From Pseudoxanthomonas sp. NC8 (GTDB lineage: Bacteria > Pseudomonadota > Gammaproteobacteria > Xanthomonadales > Xanthomonadaceae), in NCBI GenBank assembly GCA_025232375.1, contig CP060419.1, forward strand, positions 3,161,001 to 3,225,000: a stretch of 64,000 nucleotides of DNA. The letters are read 5' to 3'. A program made the position numbers and the translations under genes. The notes beneath the pieces were generated by a model. The model saw nothing but the letters and a program-made list of their open reading frames with translations. It searched no databases and was not told the origin of the DNA. Below are positions 47,982 through 57,706 of the stretch, in pieces (the stretch's first letter is position 1; each line of letters begins with the position of its first letter).

Positions 47982-48011
47982 ATTATAGCAGTGGGACATT
48001 TTCGGGGACAA
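47982..48011 (-). promoter_or_regulatory. sigma-70-type promoter of the atp operon
   Basis: On the minus strand TTGTCC (48011-48006) and TATAAT (47987-47982) are separated by 18 bp. They lie about 70 bp upstream of the proposed atpI start. Confidence 0.75.
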
Positions 48012-48105
48012 CCGGCGAAAGTCGGGGTTGGCGTATGGAACTTCCGCCCGGCTGCCCGGTCGATAGAGCTGCCGGGACGGAGAACCTCGTCGGTCAGTCC
48101 CGCCC

Positions 48106-48138
48106 AAGGCCCCGGGCCCCCACCCGGGGCCTTTCTTT
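48106..48138 (+). terminator. plus-strand Rho-independent terminator with no assigned gene
   Basis: AAGGCCCCGGG and CCCGGGGCCTT form an 11-bp perfect stem with a six-base C-rich loop, followed by TCTTTT on the plus strand. Both flanking genes are on the minus strand, so it should end a plus-strand transcript not otherwise explained. Confidence 0.75.
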
Positions 48139-48345
48139 TGGCCGGACGATGTCGGCGTGTTCGCGTCTTTTAACGCCAGATCACTGTCGCAGCCGCCAGC
48201 CATGGCGGGTTCCTGCCGGAACCGGCCGCGCCCATTGGCGCCCCTGCCCTCATCGCCCCCGCGGCTCCTTGCACCCCTCGCGGCACACCGTCGCGTCCGA
48301 AGCCCGCCACTCCACCGTGCGGTGGGCGCAACGGCGCCGCAGCGC

Positions 48346-48373
48346 ACAAAGAAAGCCCCGGCGATGCCGGGGC
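48346..48373 (-). terminator. terminator of the aceF-lpd operon
   Basis: On the minus strand GCCCCGGC-ATC-GCCGGGGC is followed by TTTCTTTG. It lies about 35 bp after the lpd stop. Confidence 0.85.
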
Positions 48374-48408
48374 CTTGCTGTCCGCGACTGCAGCCCGTTT
48401 ATTTCTTC

Positions 48409-50539
48409 TTCGGGATGTAGAGATCGGTGATCGTGCCTTCGTACACCTCGGCCGCCATCGCCACCGTCTCGCCAGGGTCGGGTGCGGGTGGATGGTGGCG
48501 CCGATGTCGCCGGCCTCGGCGCCCATCTCGATCGCCAGCGCCAGTTCGGAGATCAGGTCACCGGCATGCACGCCGGTGATGCCGGCGCCGATGATGCGGT
48601 GGGTGTGCTCGTCGAAGATCAGCTTGGTGAAGCCTTCACCGCGGCCGATGCCCACTGCGCGTGCCGAGGCGACCCACGGGAACTTGCCCACGCCGATCTT
48701 CAGTCCCTTGGCCTTGGCCTCGGTCTCGGTGACGCCGACCCACGCGATCTCCGGGTCGGTGTAGGCCACCGACGGAATCACCCGCGCCACCCATTCCTTC
48801 TTCTCGCCGGCCGCCACTTCCGCGGCCAGCTTGCCTTCGTGCGTGGCCTTGTGCGCCAGCATCGGCTGGCCGACCAGGTCGCCGATGGCGAAGATGTGCG
48901 GCACGTTGGTGCGCATCTGCCGGTCGACCGGAATGAAGCCGCGGTCGGTGACCTGCACGCCGGCCTTGCCGGCATCGAGCTTGCCGCCATTCGGCGAGCG
49001 GCCCACCGCGACCAGCACGCGGTCCCAGGTGCCCGATTCCAGCTCCGGCTTCGCACCTTCGGTGGCGCTCTCGAAGGACACGGTGATGCCCTTCTTCGAG
49101 GCTTCGACCTTGGCCGCCTTGGTCTTCAGGTGCACGATCACGCCCTGCTTCTTCAGGCGGTCGGCCAGCGGCTTGACCATGTCCTTGTCGGCGCCGGGCA
49201 TCAACTGGTCCATGAATTCGACCACGGTGACTTCGGCGCCGAGCGCGCGGTACACGGTGGCCATTTCCAGGCCGATGATGCCGCCGCCGACGACCAGCAG
49301 CGACTTGGGCACGTCGGCCAGCTGCAGCGCGTCGGTGGAATCCATCACCCGCGCGTCGTCCCACGGGAAGTTCGGCAGCTTCACCGCCTGCGAACCGGCG
49401 GCGATGATGCACTGCTCGAATCGCAGCAGCTGGGTCTTGCCGTCGCTGCCGGCGATCTCGAGCTCATTGGGCGACACGAACTTCGCCACGCCCTGCACCG
49501 TGCGCACCTTGCGCTGCCTTAGCCATGCCGGTAAGGCCCTTGGTGAACTGGCCCACGACCTTGTCCTGCTTGAAGCCGCGCAGCTTGTCCAGGTCGATCT
49601 TCGGCTTGCCGAAGCTGATGCCGATGTCGTCCGAGTGCGCCGCTTCCTCGATCAGCGCGGCCGCATGCAGCAGCGCCTTTGACGGAATGCAGCCGACGTT
49701 GAGGCAGACGCCGCCGAGGGTGTCGTAGCGCTCGACCAGCACCGTATCCAGGGCCAGGTCGGCGGCGCGGAACGCGGCGGTATAGCCGCCGGGGCCCGAA
49801 CCGATCACCACGATGCGGCATTCGATGTCGGCCTGCTTGCCGGTGCCCAGCGCGGGCTTGGGTGCAGCCGGTTCGGCCGGGGCGCGGTGCGAGGGCGCGA
49901 CCGGCGGCTTGCTTGCCGGAGCGGCCGCCACGGGGGCGCCACCGACGGACTCGAGCACCGCGACCACGTCACCCTGCGACAGCGCGTCGCCGAGCTTGAC
50001 CTTCAGTTCCTTGACCACGCCATCGGCGGTGGACGGCACTTCCAGCGTGGCCTTGTCCGATTCCAGCGTGACTAAGGCTCTTGGTCCTTCTTGACCGTGT
50101 CGCCGACCTTGACCAGCACTTCGATCACCGGCACGCCGCTGTAGTCGCCGATGTCGGGCACCTTGATCTCGACCGGGCCGGACGAAGCGGCGGCGGCCGG
50201 TGCAGCGGCAGCAGGCGCAGCCGGAGCGGCAGCCGGGGCCGGCGCGCTCGGCGCTGCGGCAGGCGCTGCAGGCTTGGGCGCGGCAGGCGCCGCGGCACCC
50301 GCGGCTTCCAGCACGACGACCACGCCGCCTTCCGACAGCCGGTCGCCGATCTTGACCTTGATCTCCTTGACCACGCCATCGGCGGTGGACGGCACTTCCA
50401 GCGTCGCCTTGTCCGATTCCAGCGTGATAAGGCGCTGGTCCTTCTTCACCGTGTCGCCGACAGCGACCAGCACTTCGATCACCGGCACATCGCTGTAGTC
50501 GCCGATGTCCGGAACCTTCACTTCGATCGTATTCGCCAT
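48409..50539 (-). CDS. lpd: dihydrolipoyl dehydrogenase with two N-terminal lipoyl domains
   Basis: E3 of the pyruvate dehydrogenase complex, about 709 residues. Two lipoyl domains precede the flavoprotein: residues 1-80 ([20 protein letters not shown], lipoyl Lys in [10 protein letters not shown]) and about 120-200 ([30 protein letters not shown]), joined by an Ala/Pro linker. The E3 part has RIVVIGSGPGGYTAAFRAAD, the redox disulfide GGVCLNVGCIPSKALLHA, VVGGGIIGLEMATVYRALG and the His-Pro-His end HPHPTL. Breaks are near 50090 (in KKDQSLVTLESD, where CCTTAG replaces CCTGG), 49518 and 48474. It lies 10 bp after aceF. Confidence 0.94.
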
Positions 50540-50549
50540 GGTCGCGTCC

Positions 50550-51972
50550 TCAGAGCAGCACGCGGCGCATGTCGGCGAGGACCTAGGTAAGGTAGGTGGT
50601 GAAGCGTGCGGCGGCGGCGCCGTCGATCACGCGATGGTCGTAGCTCAGCGACAGCGGCAGGGTCAGGCGCGGCACGAACTGCTTGCCGTCCCACACCGGC
50701 TGCTGGCTCGACTTGGACACGCCCAGGATCGCCACTTCAGGCGCATTGATGATCGGGGTGAACGCGGTACCGCCGATGCCGCCCAGCGAGCTGATCGAGA
50801 AGCAGCCGCCGCTCATGTCGGCCGGGCCGAGCTTGCCGTCGCGCGCCTTCTTGGCCAGCTCGCCCATTTCCTGCGCGATCTGCAGCACGCCCTTTTTGTC
50901 GACGTCGCGGATCACCGGCACGACCAGGCCGTTCGGCGTATCGGCGGCGAAGCCGACGTGGACGTACTTCTTGAGGGTGAGGTTCTCGCCACCCGCGTCG
51001 AGCGAGGCGTTGAAATCCGGGAACTGCTTCAGCGCCGCGGCGCTGGCCTTGAGCAGGAACGCCAGCATGGTCAGCTTGACGCCCGACTTGGCCTTTTCCT
51101 GTTCGGCGTTGAGCTGCACGCGCAGCGCTTCCAGGTCGGTGATGTCGGCCTGGTCGAACTGGGTGACATGCGGGATGACCGCCCAGTTGCGCGCCAGGTT
51201 GGCGCCGGAGATCTTCTTGATCCGCGACAGCGGCTGGGTCTCGACTTCGCCGAACTTGCTGAAGTCCACCTTCGGCCACGGCAGCAGGTTGAGGCCACCG
51301 CCACCCGCCACTGGCGCGGCACCGGCCGCGGCCGGCACGCCGCCGGCCAGTGCGGCCTTGACGAAGCGCTGCACGTCCTCGCGGGTGATGCGGCCACCGC
51401 GCTCGCTGCCCTTGAGCTGGGTAAGGTCCACGCCGAGTTCGCGGGCGAACAGGCGCACGGCCGGCGAGGCGTACGGCACCTGGTCGGGCAGCACGCTGGC
51501 GGCGCCGAATTCCACCGGCGGGGTCCGCGGCGGGTTGGCTTCCGGATCGCTGCCGGCCTTGCCTGCCGGCAGCGCCTGGACCTGCGCGATCTCGCGCTGG
51601 GCCAGCTTGTCCGGCTGCGCGGCGATCGCCACCGGCTCGACCTTGGCGCCGGTCTCCGAGGTCTTTACCGGGGCCGGAGCCGCCTCGGCCTTGGCCGGTG
51701 CAGCCGGCGTGGCGGCCGGAGCCGCGGCGCCATCGGCGGCCTCGATCAGCGCGACCACGCTGCCTTCGGACAGGGTGTCGCCGAGCTTGACCTTCAGTTC
51801 CTTGACCACGCCGGCGAAGGGCGCAGGCACTTCCAGCGTCGCCTTGTCCGATTCAAGCGTGACCAGGCCTGGTCCTGGTCACGGTGTCGCCCACGGCGAC
51901 GAGGACTTCGATGACGGGGACGTCGCTGTAATCCCCGATGTCGGGGACGCGCGCTTCCTTGATTTCGGCCAT
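50550..51972 (-). CDS. aceF: pyruvate dehydrogenase E2, dihydrolipoamide acetyltransferase
   Basis: Core acetyltransferase of the pyruvate dehydrogenase complex, about 474 residues. It has one lipoyl domain ([35 protein letters not shown]), an Ala/Pro linker, a peripheral-subunit-binding domain ([20 protein letters not shown]) and the catalytic domain ending with [18 protein letters not shown] break near 51865 and an in-frame TAG near 50586 disturb it; CTTACCTAG there would be CTGGCCCAG, giving [15 protein letters not shown]. Start at 51972 ([16 protein letters not shown]). aceE is not in the window. Confidence 0.95.
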
Positions 51973-52377
51973 GCCAGGACTCCGGCGGATATGCGTGGGG
52001 AAAGACCCCTATTGTGTCCGTACACGCCCCACCCGCCAACCTCCGCGGCCGCCCCTGCGAATGCCGGTACGCCTGTCCCGGACAGGTTTCAGCGGAGACC
52101 AATGCGGGCCGGTCGCACCCTGTCCAGTACGCACGCGAATGTCGGCACGCCACCGGCGCAAATGACGCCGGCGGCCGCGCCGCGCCGTTCACGCCCCGCT
52201 GATGTGCGTGAACTCCGCGCTCCGCGCGCATCCCGCAACGGCGGGGCCTTGGCGGCGATTGCCTGAACCTGCGCGCCGGCGTGCCGGCGCAGGCCGGTTT
52301 GCGTTCATCGCCGGACCGATACGGTCCCGGCGCCCGCTCCCATACGGGCACTACAACAAGAGAATAGGAGATCCCCC
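51973..52377. other. intergenic region between aceF and ompW
   Basis: About 405 bp between divergent genes. A hairpin GCGCCGGC-GT-GCCGGCGC lies at 52274-52291. AGGAGA precedes the ompW start by about eight bases. No gene is seen. Confidence 0.55.
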
Positions 52378-53004
52378 ATGCGTTCCATTCGAATCCTGAC
52401 CCTAGCCCTGCTTCCCGCGCTGGCCGTTTCGCCGGCGTTCGCCCGGGACACGACTGATACCAGCACTGCCGCCGGCAAGCGCTTCGCCGTGGTCGGCAGC
52501 TACACCCACCTGGACCCCAAGTCGGACGTCGCCCCGGGGCTGAAGGCCGACGGCGGCGCCGCGCCGACGATCAGCGCCAGCTGGTACGCGACCGACAACC
52601 TGGCCGTCGAACTGTGGGGCGCGGTCGACAAGTTCAACCACCGCGTGCGCGCCGACGGCATCGGCAAGATCGGCACGGTCGAGCAGCCGCTGGCGCTGAG
52701 TGGCCAGTGGCATTTCGGCCAGCCCGAAAACGTGTTCCGTCCGTTCGTGGGCCTGGGCTACTACGAGTCCAACTTCAGCAACGAGGACATCGCTGGGGTG
52801 GCCCGCACGTGGGCCTGCGCAATGCCAACGGCGCGATCGGCACGGTCGGCATGGATTTCAACATCACTCCGTCCCTGGTTCGCCCGCACCGACGTGCGTT
52901 ACATGCACGCCCGCCCGGAAGTGCGCGTGGCCGGCGAAGGCACCGGTAAGGATCTGAAGCTGGACCCGTGGACCGTCGGCATCGGCCTGGGCGCGCGCTT
53001 CTGA
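52378..53004 (+). CDS. ompW: OmpW family outer membrane protein
   Basis: Eight-stranded outer-membrane beta-barrel of about 208 residues. A signal peptide (MRSIRILTLALLPALAVSPA, cut near AFA-RD) is followed by alternating strands (SYTHLDPKSDVAPG, LAVELWGA, PFVGLGYYESNFSNED) and a C-terminal Phe (GIGLGARF) as needed for BAM insertion. Breaks are near 52795 and 52877 (CCTGG in PSLFARTDVRYMHA). OmpW-type porins pass small hydrophobic or charged compounds; the substrate is unknown. Confidence 0.82.
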   Translation: MRSIRILTLALLPALAVSPAFARDTTDTSTAAGKRFAVVGSYTHLDPKSDVAPGLKADGGAAPTISASWYATDNLAVELWGAVDKFNHRVRADGIGKIGTVEQPLALSGQWHFGQPENVFRPFVGLGYYESNFSNEDIAGVARTWACAMPTARSARSAWISTSLRPWFARTDVRYMHARPEVRVAGEGTGKDLKLDPWTVGIGLGARF

Positions 53005-53024
53005 TCCCGGCATGCGTGGATGCG

Positions 53025-53047
53025 AACGGGCCCCGACCGGGCCCGTT
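53025..53047 (+). terminator. terminator after ompW
   Basis: AACGGGCCC and GGGCCCGTT flank a short loop 20 bp after the ompW stop, followed by CCTTTCC. The U-tract is weak. Confidence 0.55.
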
Positions 53048-53171
53048 CCTTTCCTGCGCTCCCCTACACAGCGGGATTTCGCTGCATGACAACCGCCAGC
53101 GGGCGTGCAGCCGCCCGTTCCGGGGCGATCCGGTGTGACCGAAGGCGTCACGTCGCCGCCAGGTCGGCCAC

Positions 53172-53934
53172 CTACAACGGCGTACCGGAAACAGCCTCCG
53201 CATCGCTCCAGACCAGCCGACGGAAATCGAACCCGTGCTGCAGCCGCGGCTTGACCACTGGAAAAATGGCGAGACGTCGAAGTCGCGCGGGGTGTACAGG
53301 CTGTAGTGGCGGATGTGCAGGATCTCGGCGACCGCACGACGGCCGCCGGGCGTGGCCGTGTCGTGCAGCTCGATCTCCGGCAGGATCGGATAGCGGATCG
53401 CGCCGAACGCCTGGGCCAGCAGGGTCGAGCAGATCGCCCGGGTCGGCTCGCCACTGCCCAGCGCGATCATCCGCCGCTTCAGCGAATCGGGCACTGGTGG
53501 CTGTCGCACCAGGTAGCGGGCAAGGTCGAAGACGTTCTTCAGGTCGTAGCTGTACCCCAGCCGCGCCAGCATGTAGCCGGCGACCGCGTCGATCTCCGCA
53601 GCGGCCAGTCCGACGGGGCGGCAGATCCGCACGTGCAGGCCGGCGAACTCCGACAGCGGCACCGTGCGCACGCCGTCGTTGACGTCCACGTCGACGAACC
53701 AGGGCTCGCCACCGGGCACCGATGGGCCCATAAGCACAGCGCCGCGTGCGACCAGGTCGACTGGGTCAGGTACTTGATCACGCCGGAGAAGCGGCTGGAG
53801 CCTTCGACCAGCAGCACGTCGCCACGACGCAGGGTTGCCGCCAGCAGTTCCGCGGGGCTGCTCGGTCCGCGCCGGTATTGCTCGCGCGGCTTGGCGAGGA
53901 ATCGCGCGAGCCCCTTGCCGATGTATCCCAGCAC
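53172..53934 (-). CDS. YiiX/YebB-like permuted papain-fold cysteine hydrolase
   Basis: About 253 residues. The permuted NlpC/P60-LRAT arrangement is visible: GDVLLVEG then TQSTWSHAALC (catalytic His near residue 65) and, about 100 residues on, RAICSTLLAQAFGAI (nucleophile Cys). A GTG start at 53934 (VLGYIGKGLARFLAK) with GGGGAC upstream is proposed. Breaks are near 53731 (CTTATGG) and 53268. Relatives cleave peptide or acyl bonds in the envelope or act on lipids; no substrate can be assigned. Confidence 0.7.
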
Positions 53935-54085
53935 CTTTGCGTCCCCCGTCGCGTCCCGACGCCCCAAGGCTAGCCCAGCAGGCGCCGCCAATGCGCGGTC
54001 GCCGCCCGGACCGTGCCATGCGCGGCGACCGGACCCTGCACTCCGGCGGCAGCGGCGACGGGGCCGCGGCCGCCTTCCGGCGCGC

Positions 54086-54983
54086 TCAGGGCTGGTCGAT
54101 CGGCGGCGCCCGTCCGGCGCCGGCCACGCGCTCGCGGCGCAGCAGGTACAGGCCGCTGGCGACGATGATCGCCGCGCCGGTCCAGGTCCACGCGTCGGGC
54201 AGCGTGCGCCACAGCAGCCAGTCCCAGCCGATCACCCACACCAGGCCGGTGTACTCCAGCGGCGCGATCAGCGAGGCATCGCCGCGCATGAACGCGGCGG
54301 TCAGTGCGATCTGGCCCAGCGCGCCGGCCAGGCCCATGCCAGGATCAGCGCCGCATGTTCCCCGCGCAGCGGCACCCAGCCCGGGATGGCCGCCAACCCG
54401 GCGCCGACGGCCATGATCATGGGAACCACACCACCATCGACTGCGGCGTGTCGGTGCGGGTCAGCAGGCTCACGGTGATCGCGGCGATCGCATAGGCGGT
54501 CGCGGCCAGCAGCACCATCAGGCCCGGGAAGGAAATGATCCCGCCCACGCCCGGGCGCAGCACCACGATGACCCCGGCCAAACCAAGCGCGATCGCGGTC
54601 CAGCGCCGCGGCCCGACCTTCTCGCCCAGCAGCGGCACCGACAGCGCCGCCACCAGCAGCGGCGCGACGAAGTAGATCGCGTAGGCGCTGGACAGCGGCA
54701 TCCGCTTCAGCGCGAACACGAAGCAGCCGATCATCACCATGCCCAGCAGGCCGCGCAGCAGGTGCAGGCCCCAGCGCACCGGCACGATCGAACGCAGCCC
54801 GGCGGTGGACAGCACCCAGACCAGCACGAACGGCAACGAGGCCGCGCCGCGCAGCAGGGTTACCTGCAGCGGCGGGTAATGTTCGGACAGCAGCTTCATG
54901 CCCGCGTCCATCAGCGAGAAGGTGGCGACGGCGGCGAGCATCCAGCCGATGGCGGCCAGCGGAGAACGACGGGGCGGGGACAT
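54086..54983 (-). CDS. EamA/DMT family transporter
   Basis: Drug/metabolite transporter with about ten hydrophobic helices in two EamA repeats, the first from [20 protein letters not shown] and the second from [13 protein letters not shown] to [10 protein letters not shown]. About 299 residues, start [13 protein letters not shown]. Breaks are near 54421 (CCCATGATC; the same string occurs at the agu67 break near 5428) and 54340. Substrate unknown. Confidence 0.85.
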
Positions 54984-55067
54984 GCGCGCATTATCGCCGC
55001 CGGCCACGGCCCGGTCATGCGCCGGGCGCTAGAATGCGCGCCCAGCCTCCTTCCGGTGACCGCCGCC

Positions 55068-55551
55068 ATGCCCTCCTTCGACATCGCCTCCGAAGTCGAC
55101 ACCCACGAGCTGACCAATGCCATCGATAAGGCCAGCCGGGAGTTGACCACCCGCTTCGATTTCAAGGGCGTGGACGCGAAAGTTCGTGCTGGAAGACAGC
55201 GTGGTCAACCAGTCCGCGCCCAGCGACTTCCAGCTCAAGCAGATGACCGACATCCTCAAGCAGCGGCTGACCGCGCGCGGCATCGACATCCGCTGCTGGA
55301 AGTTCGGCGACGTGGAGACCAACCTGGCCGGCGCGCGGCAGAAGGTCACCATCAAGCAGGGCATCGAGCGCGAAACGGCCAAGAAGATCCAGGCCGCGCT
55401 CAAGGATGCCAAGCTCAAGGTCGACAGCCAGATCAACGGCGACAAGCTGCGCGTCAACGGCAAGAAGCGCGACGACCTGCAGGACGCGATCGCGGTGCTG
55501 CGCAAGGCCGACTTCGGCATCCCGCTGCAGTTCGACAACTTCCGCGACTGA
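55068..55551 (+). CDS. yajQ: YajQ family nucleotide-binding protein
   Basis: About 161 residues, start [20 protein letters not shown], then [12 protein letters not shown] and [20 protein letters not shown], ending PLQFDNFRD. YajQ members bind nucleotides, and a Xanthomonas homologue has been described as a c-di-GMP receptor. One extra A near 55182 (homopolymer) breaks [11 protein letters not shown]. Confidence 0.92.
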
Positions 55552-55565
55552 TCGCGGGGAGCACG

Positions 55566-56155
55566 ATGATGAACAGCGAAGACGACTTCGACACCAGCGA
55601 CGGCCCCGGCAAGGACGAGGCCATCGCCGAGACCCGGCGCTGGGTCGAGCGGGCGGTGATCGGGCTGAACCTGTGCCCGTTCGCTAAGGCCGTGTACGTC
55701 AAGCAGCAGGTGCGCTTCGTCTTCAGCGACGCGACCACGCCCGAACAGCTGATCGAACAGCTGGGCGAGGAACTGCTGCTGCTGCGCGACACCCCGGCCG
55801 AACAGATCGACACCACCCTGCTGGTGCATCCGTACGTGCTGCGCGATTTCCTCGACTACAACGATTTATAGATAAGGCCGATGCACTGGTCGAGGCGCTG
55901 GAACTGGACGGCGAACTGCAGGTGGCCAGCTTCCATCCGGACTACCAGTTCGCCGACAGCCGTCCGGACGACATCGAGAACTACAGCAACCGCGCGCCCT
56001 GGCCGACCCTGCACCTGCTGCGCGAGGACAGCGTCAGCCGTGCGGTCGATGCCTATCCGGAGCCGGATTCGATCGTCGAGCGCAACTACGCCACCCTGCG
56101 CCAGCTCGGCCACGACGGCTGGCGACGGCTGTTCGACGACGCCGCGCGCCACTGA
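55566..56155 (+). CDS. DUF1415 family protein
   Basis: About 196 residues: [20 protein letters not shown], then [52 protein letters not shown] and [16 protein letters not shown], all typical of DUF1415. A break near 55866 (TTATAG where TTCCTGG would give [13 protein letters not shown]) splits it. Function unknown; it lies 14 bp after yajQ and is probably co-transcribed. Confidence 0.88.
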
Positions 56156-56245
56156 CCGCGGCGTGGCGCGCACGCGCCTGCCACGCGGGTGGTGCCCCCG
56201 CCGCCGCGACCGGCCGCTTTCGCCAGCGGACGGGAGTGGCTGGAC

Positions 56246-56294
56246 GACGGCGGGATGACCCGGAAGATGCCGTCCGCCTGGACGTCCCGCCGTC
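56246..56294. repeat. inverted repeat in the convergent gap before the BNR lipoprotein end
   Basis: GACGGCGGGA and TCCCGCCGTC are exact complements 29 bp apart, reaching the stop codon of the minus-strand gene. A possible transcription end structure for converging genes; no T-run. Confidence 0.4.
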
Positions 56295-57619
56295 AGTGCA
56301 CCGTGGCGCCGCGCAGCACCGGCGTGCCGTCGTGCACATCGGTCCACGCCAGCCACGCGGCATCGCCGCTCCACTGCAGCCGCGGCATGCCGCTGGCGCG
56401 GCCGCGCGCGGACAGTGCGGCCACTTCGAAGCGTTCGGCGTGCGACCAGTCGGCGTCGTAGCGGCCCAGCACCAGCGTCTGCGAGGTCGGCGAGGCTTCC
56501 TCCAGCCAGGCGGCGAGCAGGTGGTCGCCGCCGAGGGCGAGGGCGAGGCGGCCGAGCACCTGCGGCCCCTTCGCCAGGGGTCACCGGTGCGCCGAAACTG
56601 TCGCCGGCATCGTCCGAACGCGCCGCGCGCAGCTCCGGCCCGCCACCGGCCTCGGTGTACCACGCGGCCCAGACCCGGTTGCCGTCGGCGACCACCACCG
56701 GACCGTTGACCGGGCAGCCGGCGTAGTGCCAACCGTCGGCATGCACGTCGTGCGGCGCGGTCCAGTGCGTGCCGTCGAGGCGGACGATGCGGGTGTCGCG
56801 GACTTCCTGCGCATCGCGGCCGCGGTACACGACCACCACGCCGCGATCGGTCATGGCCGAGGACGTCGTGCAGCAGTCGCAGGTAGAGGCATCGAGCGGC
56901 CACTCGGCTTCCTGCCTGCCCTGCGGTCCGTGGATCGCCGCGCGCAGCATCATCGCCGGGCCACCGCCGTGATGGCCGTCGTGCGCGTCATGCATGTCGT
57001 GCGCGCCGGCAGCGGCAGCCTTCTGCCGGCTGTCGAGTAAGGCAATCCCCAGCCGGTCGTCGGCCTGCGTCCAGTAGGTCACGAAGCCATGGTCACCACG
57101 GGTGCCGGATGGGTGCACCGGCACCGGCTCCGACCAGTGCGCACCGCCGTCCGTGGAACGCACCGCCGGGGCGATGCCATAGTCCATCCGCGACGGACCG
57201 GTGTTGCGCAGCCAGTGCGCCCACAGCGAGCCGTCCGGCAGCGCATGCACGCGCGGCGTGTCGGCCCAGTTGACGAACCAGTCGTTGCCGGCGGCCACGG
57301 TCCGCGTATCGCTCCATGCCGGCGCAGCGGCGGGCGCGGCAGATGCCAGCTGCAGGCGATGGCCGCCGGCGGCCGGCTCGATCCAGCTCAACAACAGGCG
57401 CCCGTCCGGCGCGACGGCCAGGTCGGGCTGCGCGGCGCCCTCCGCTGCCGGCAGGATCCATGCCGTCACCTTCGGCGGTGCGGGGACTGCGGGCGCCGGG
57501 ACGGTCGAGGCCGACGTCGCACCCGAAGGTGGTGCGGTCGGCGCATCGCCATTGCTGCAGGCCGACAGCGCGGCCAGCAGCACCAAGGCGAGCCGGGGAT
57601 CCGGCCTGTACATGTTCAT
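56293..57619 (-). CDS. sialidase/BNR-fold lipoprotein in a TonB-receptor cluster
   Basis: Exported lipoprotein of about 441 residues (MNMYRPDPRLALVLLAALSA, lipobox LSAC), with beta-propeller repeats such as VRSTDGGAHWSEPVPV and ARSDDAGDSFGAP (Asp-box type). A His/Met-rich stretch (GAHDMHDAHDGHHGGGPAMM) and a CDCC cluster point to metal binding. One break is near 56572. It lies 87 bp downstream of the TonB receptor on the same strand. Named exo-alpha-sialidase in many annotations, but sialidase catalysis is unlikely from context. Confidence 0.7.
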
Positions 57620-57706
57620 ACCCTCTCCGGGAAACGCATGGACATCGGTGGTTGTGGGCGCTCGCACGCATGATCGCGCGTCCCGCGCGCGAACGGCAAC
57701 GCGGTG

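Larger units (their letters stand above)
47915..48408. other. intergenic region between atpI and lpd
   Basis: About 490 bp containing the atp promoter, a plus-strand terminator-like hairpin, and the lpd terminator. No protein gene is convincing on either strand. Confidence 0.7.

Noticed and set aside
48170..48400. Coding sequence between the lpd terminator and the plus-strand terminator
   Set aside because: Open frames there are Arg/Pro-rich, lack ribosome sites, and match no family.
50151..50498. Ala/Gly-rich plus-strand ORF opposite lpd
   Set aside because: Mirror of the Ala/Pro linker between lipoyl domains.
56293..57619. True sialidase
   Set aside because: Only Asp-box-like propeller repeats are visible, no sialidase arginine triad could be traced, and the context is a TonB-receptor cluster.
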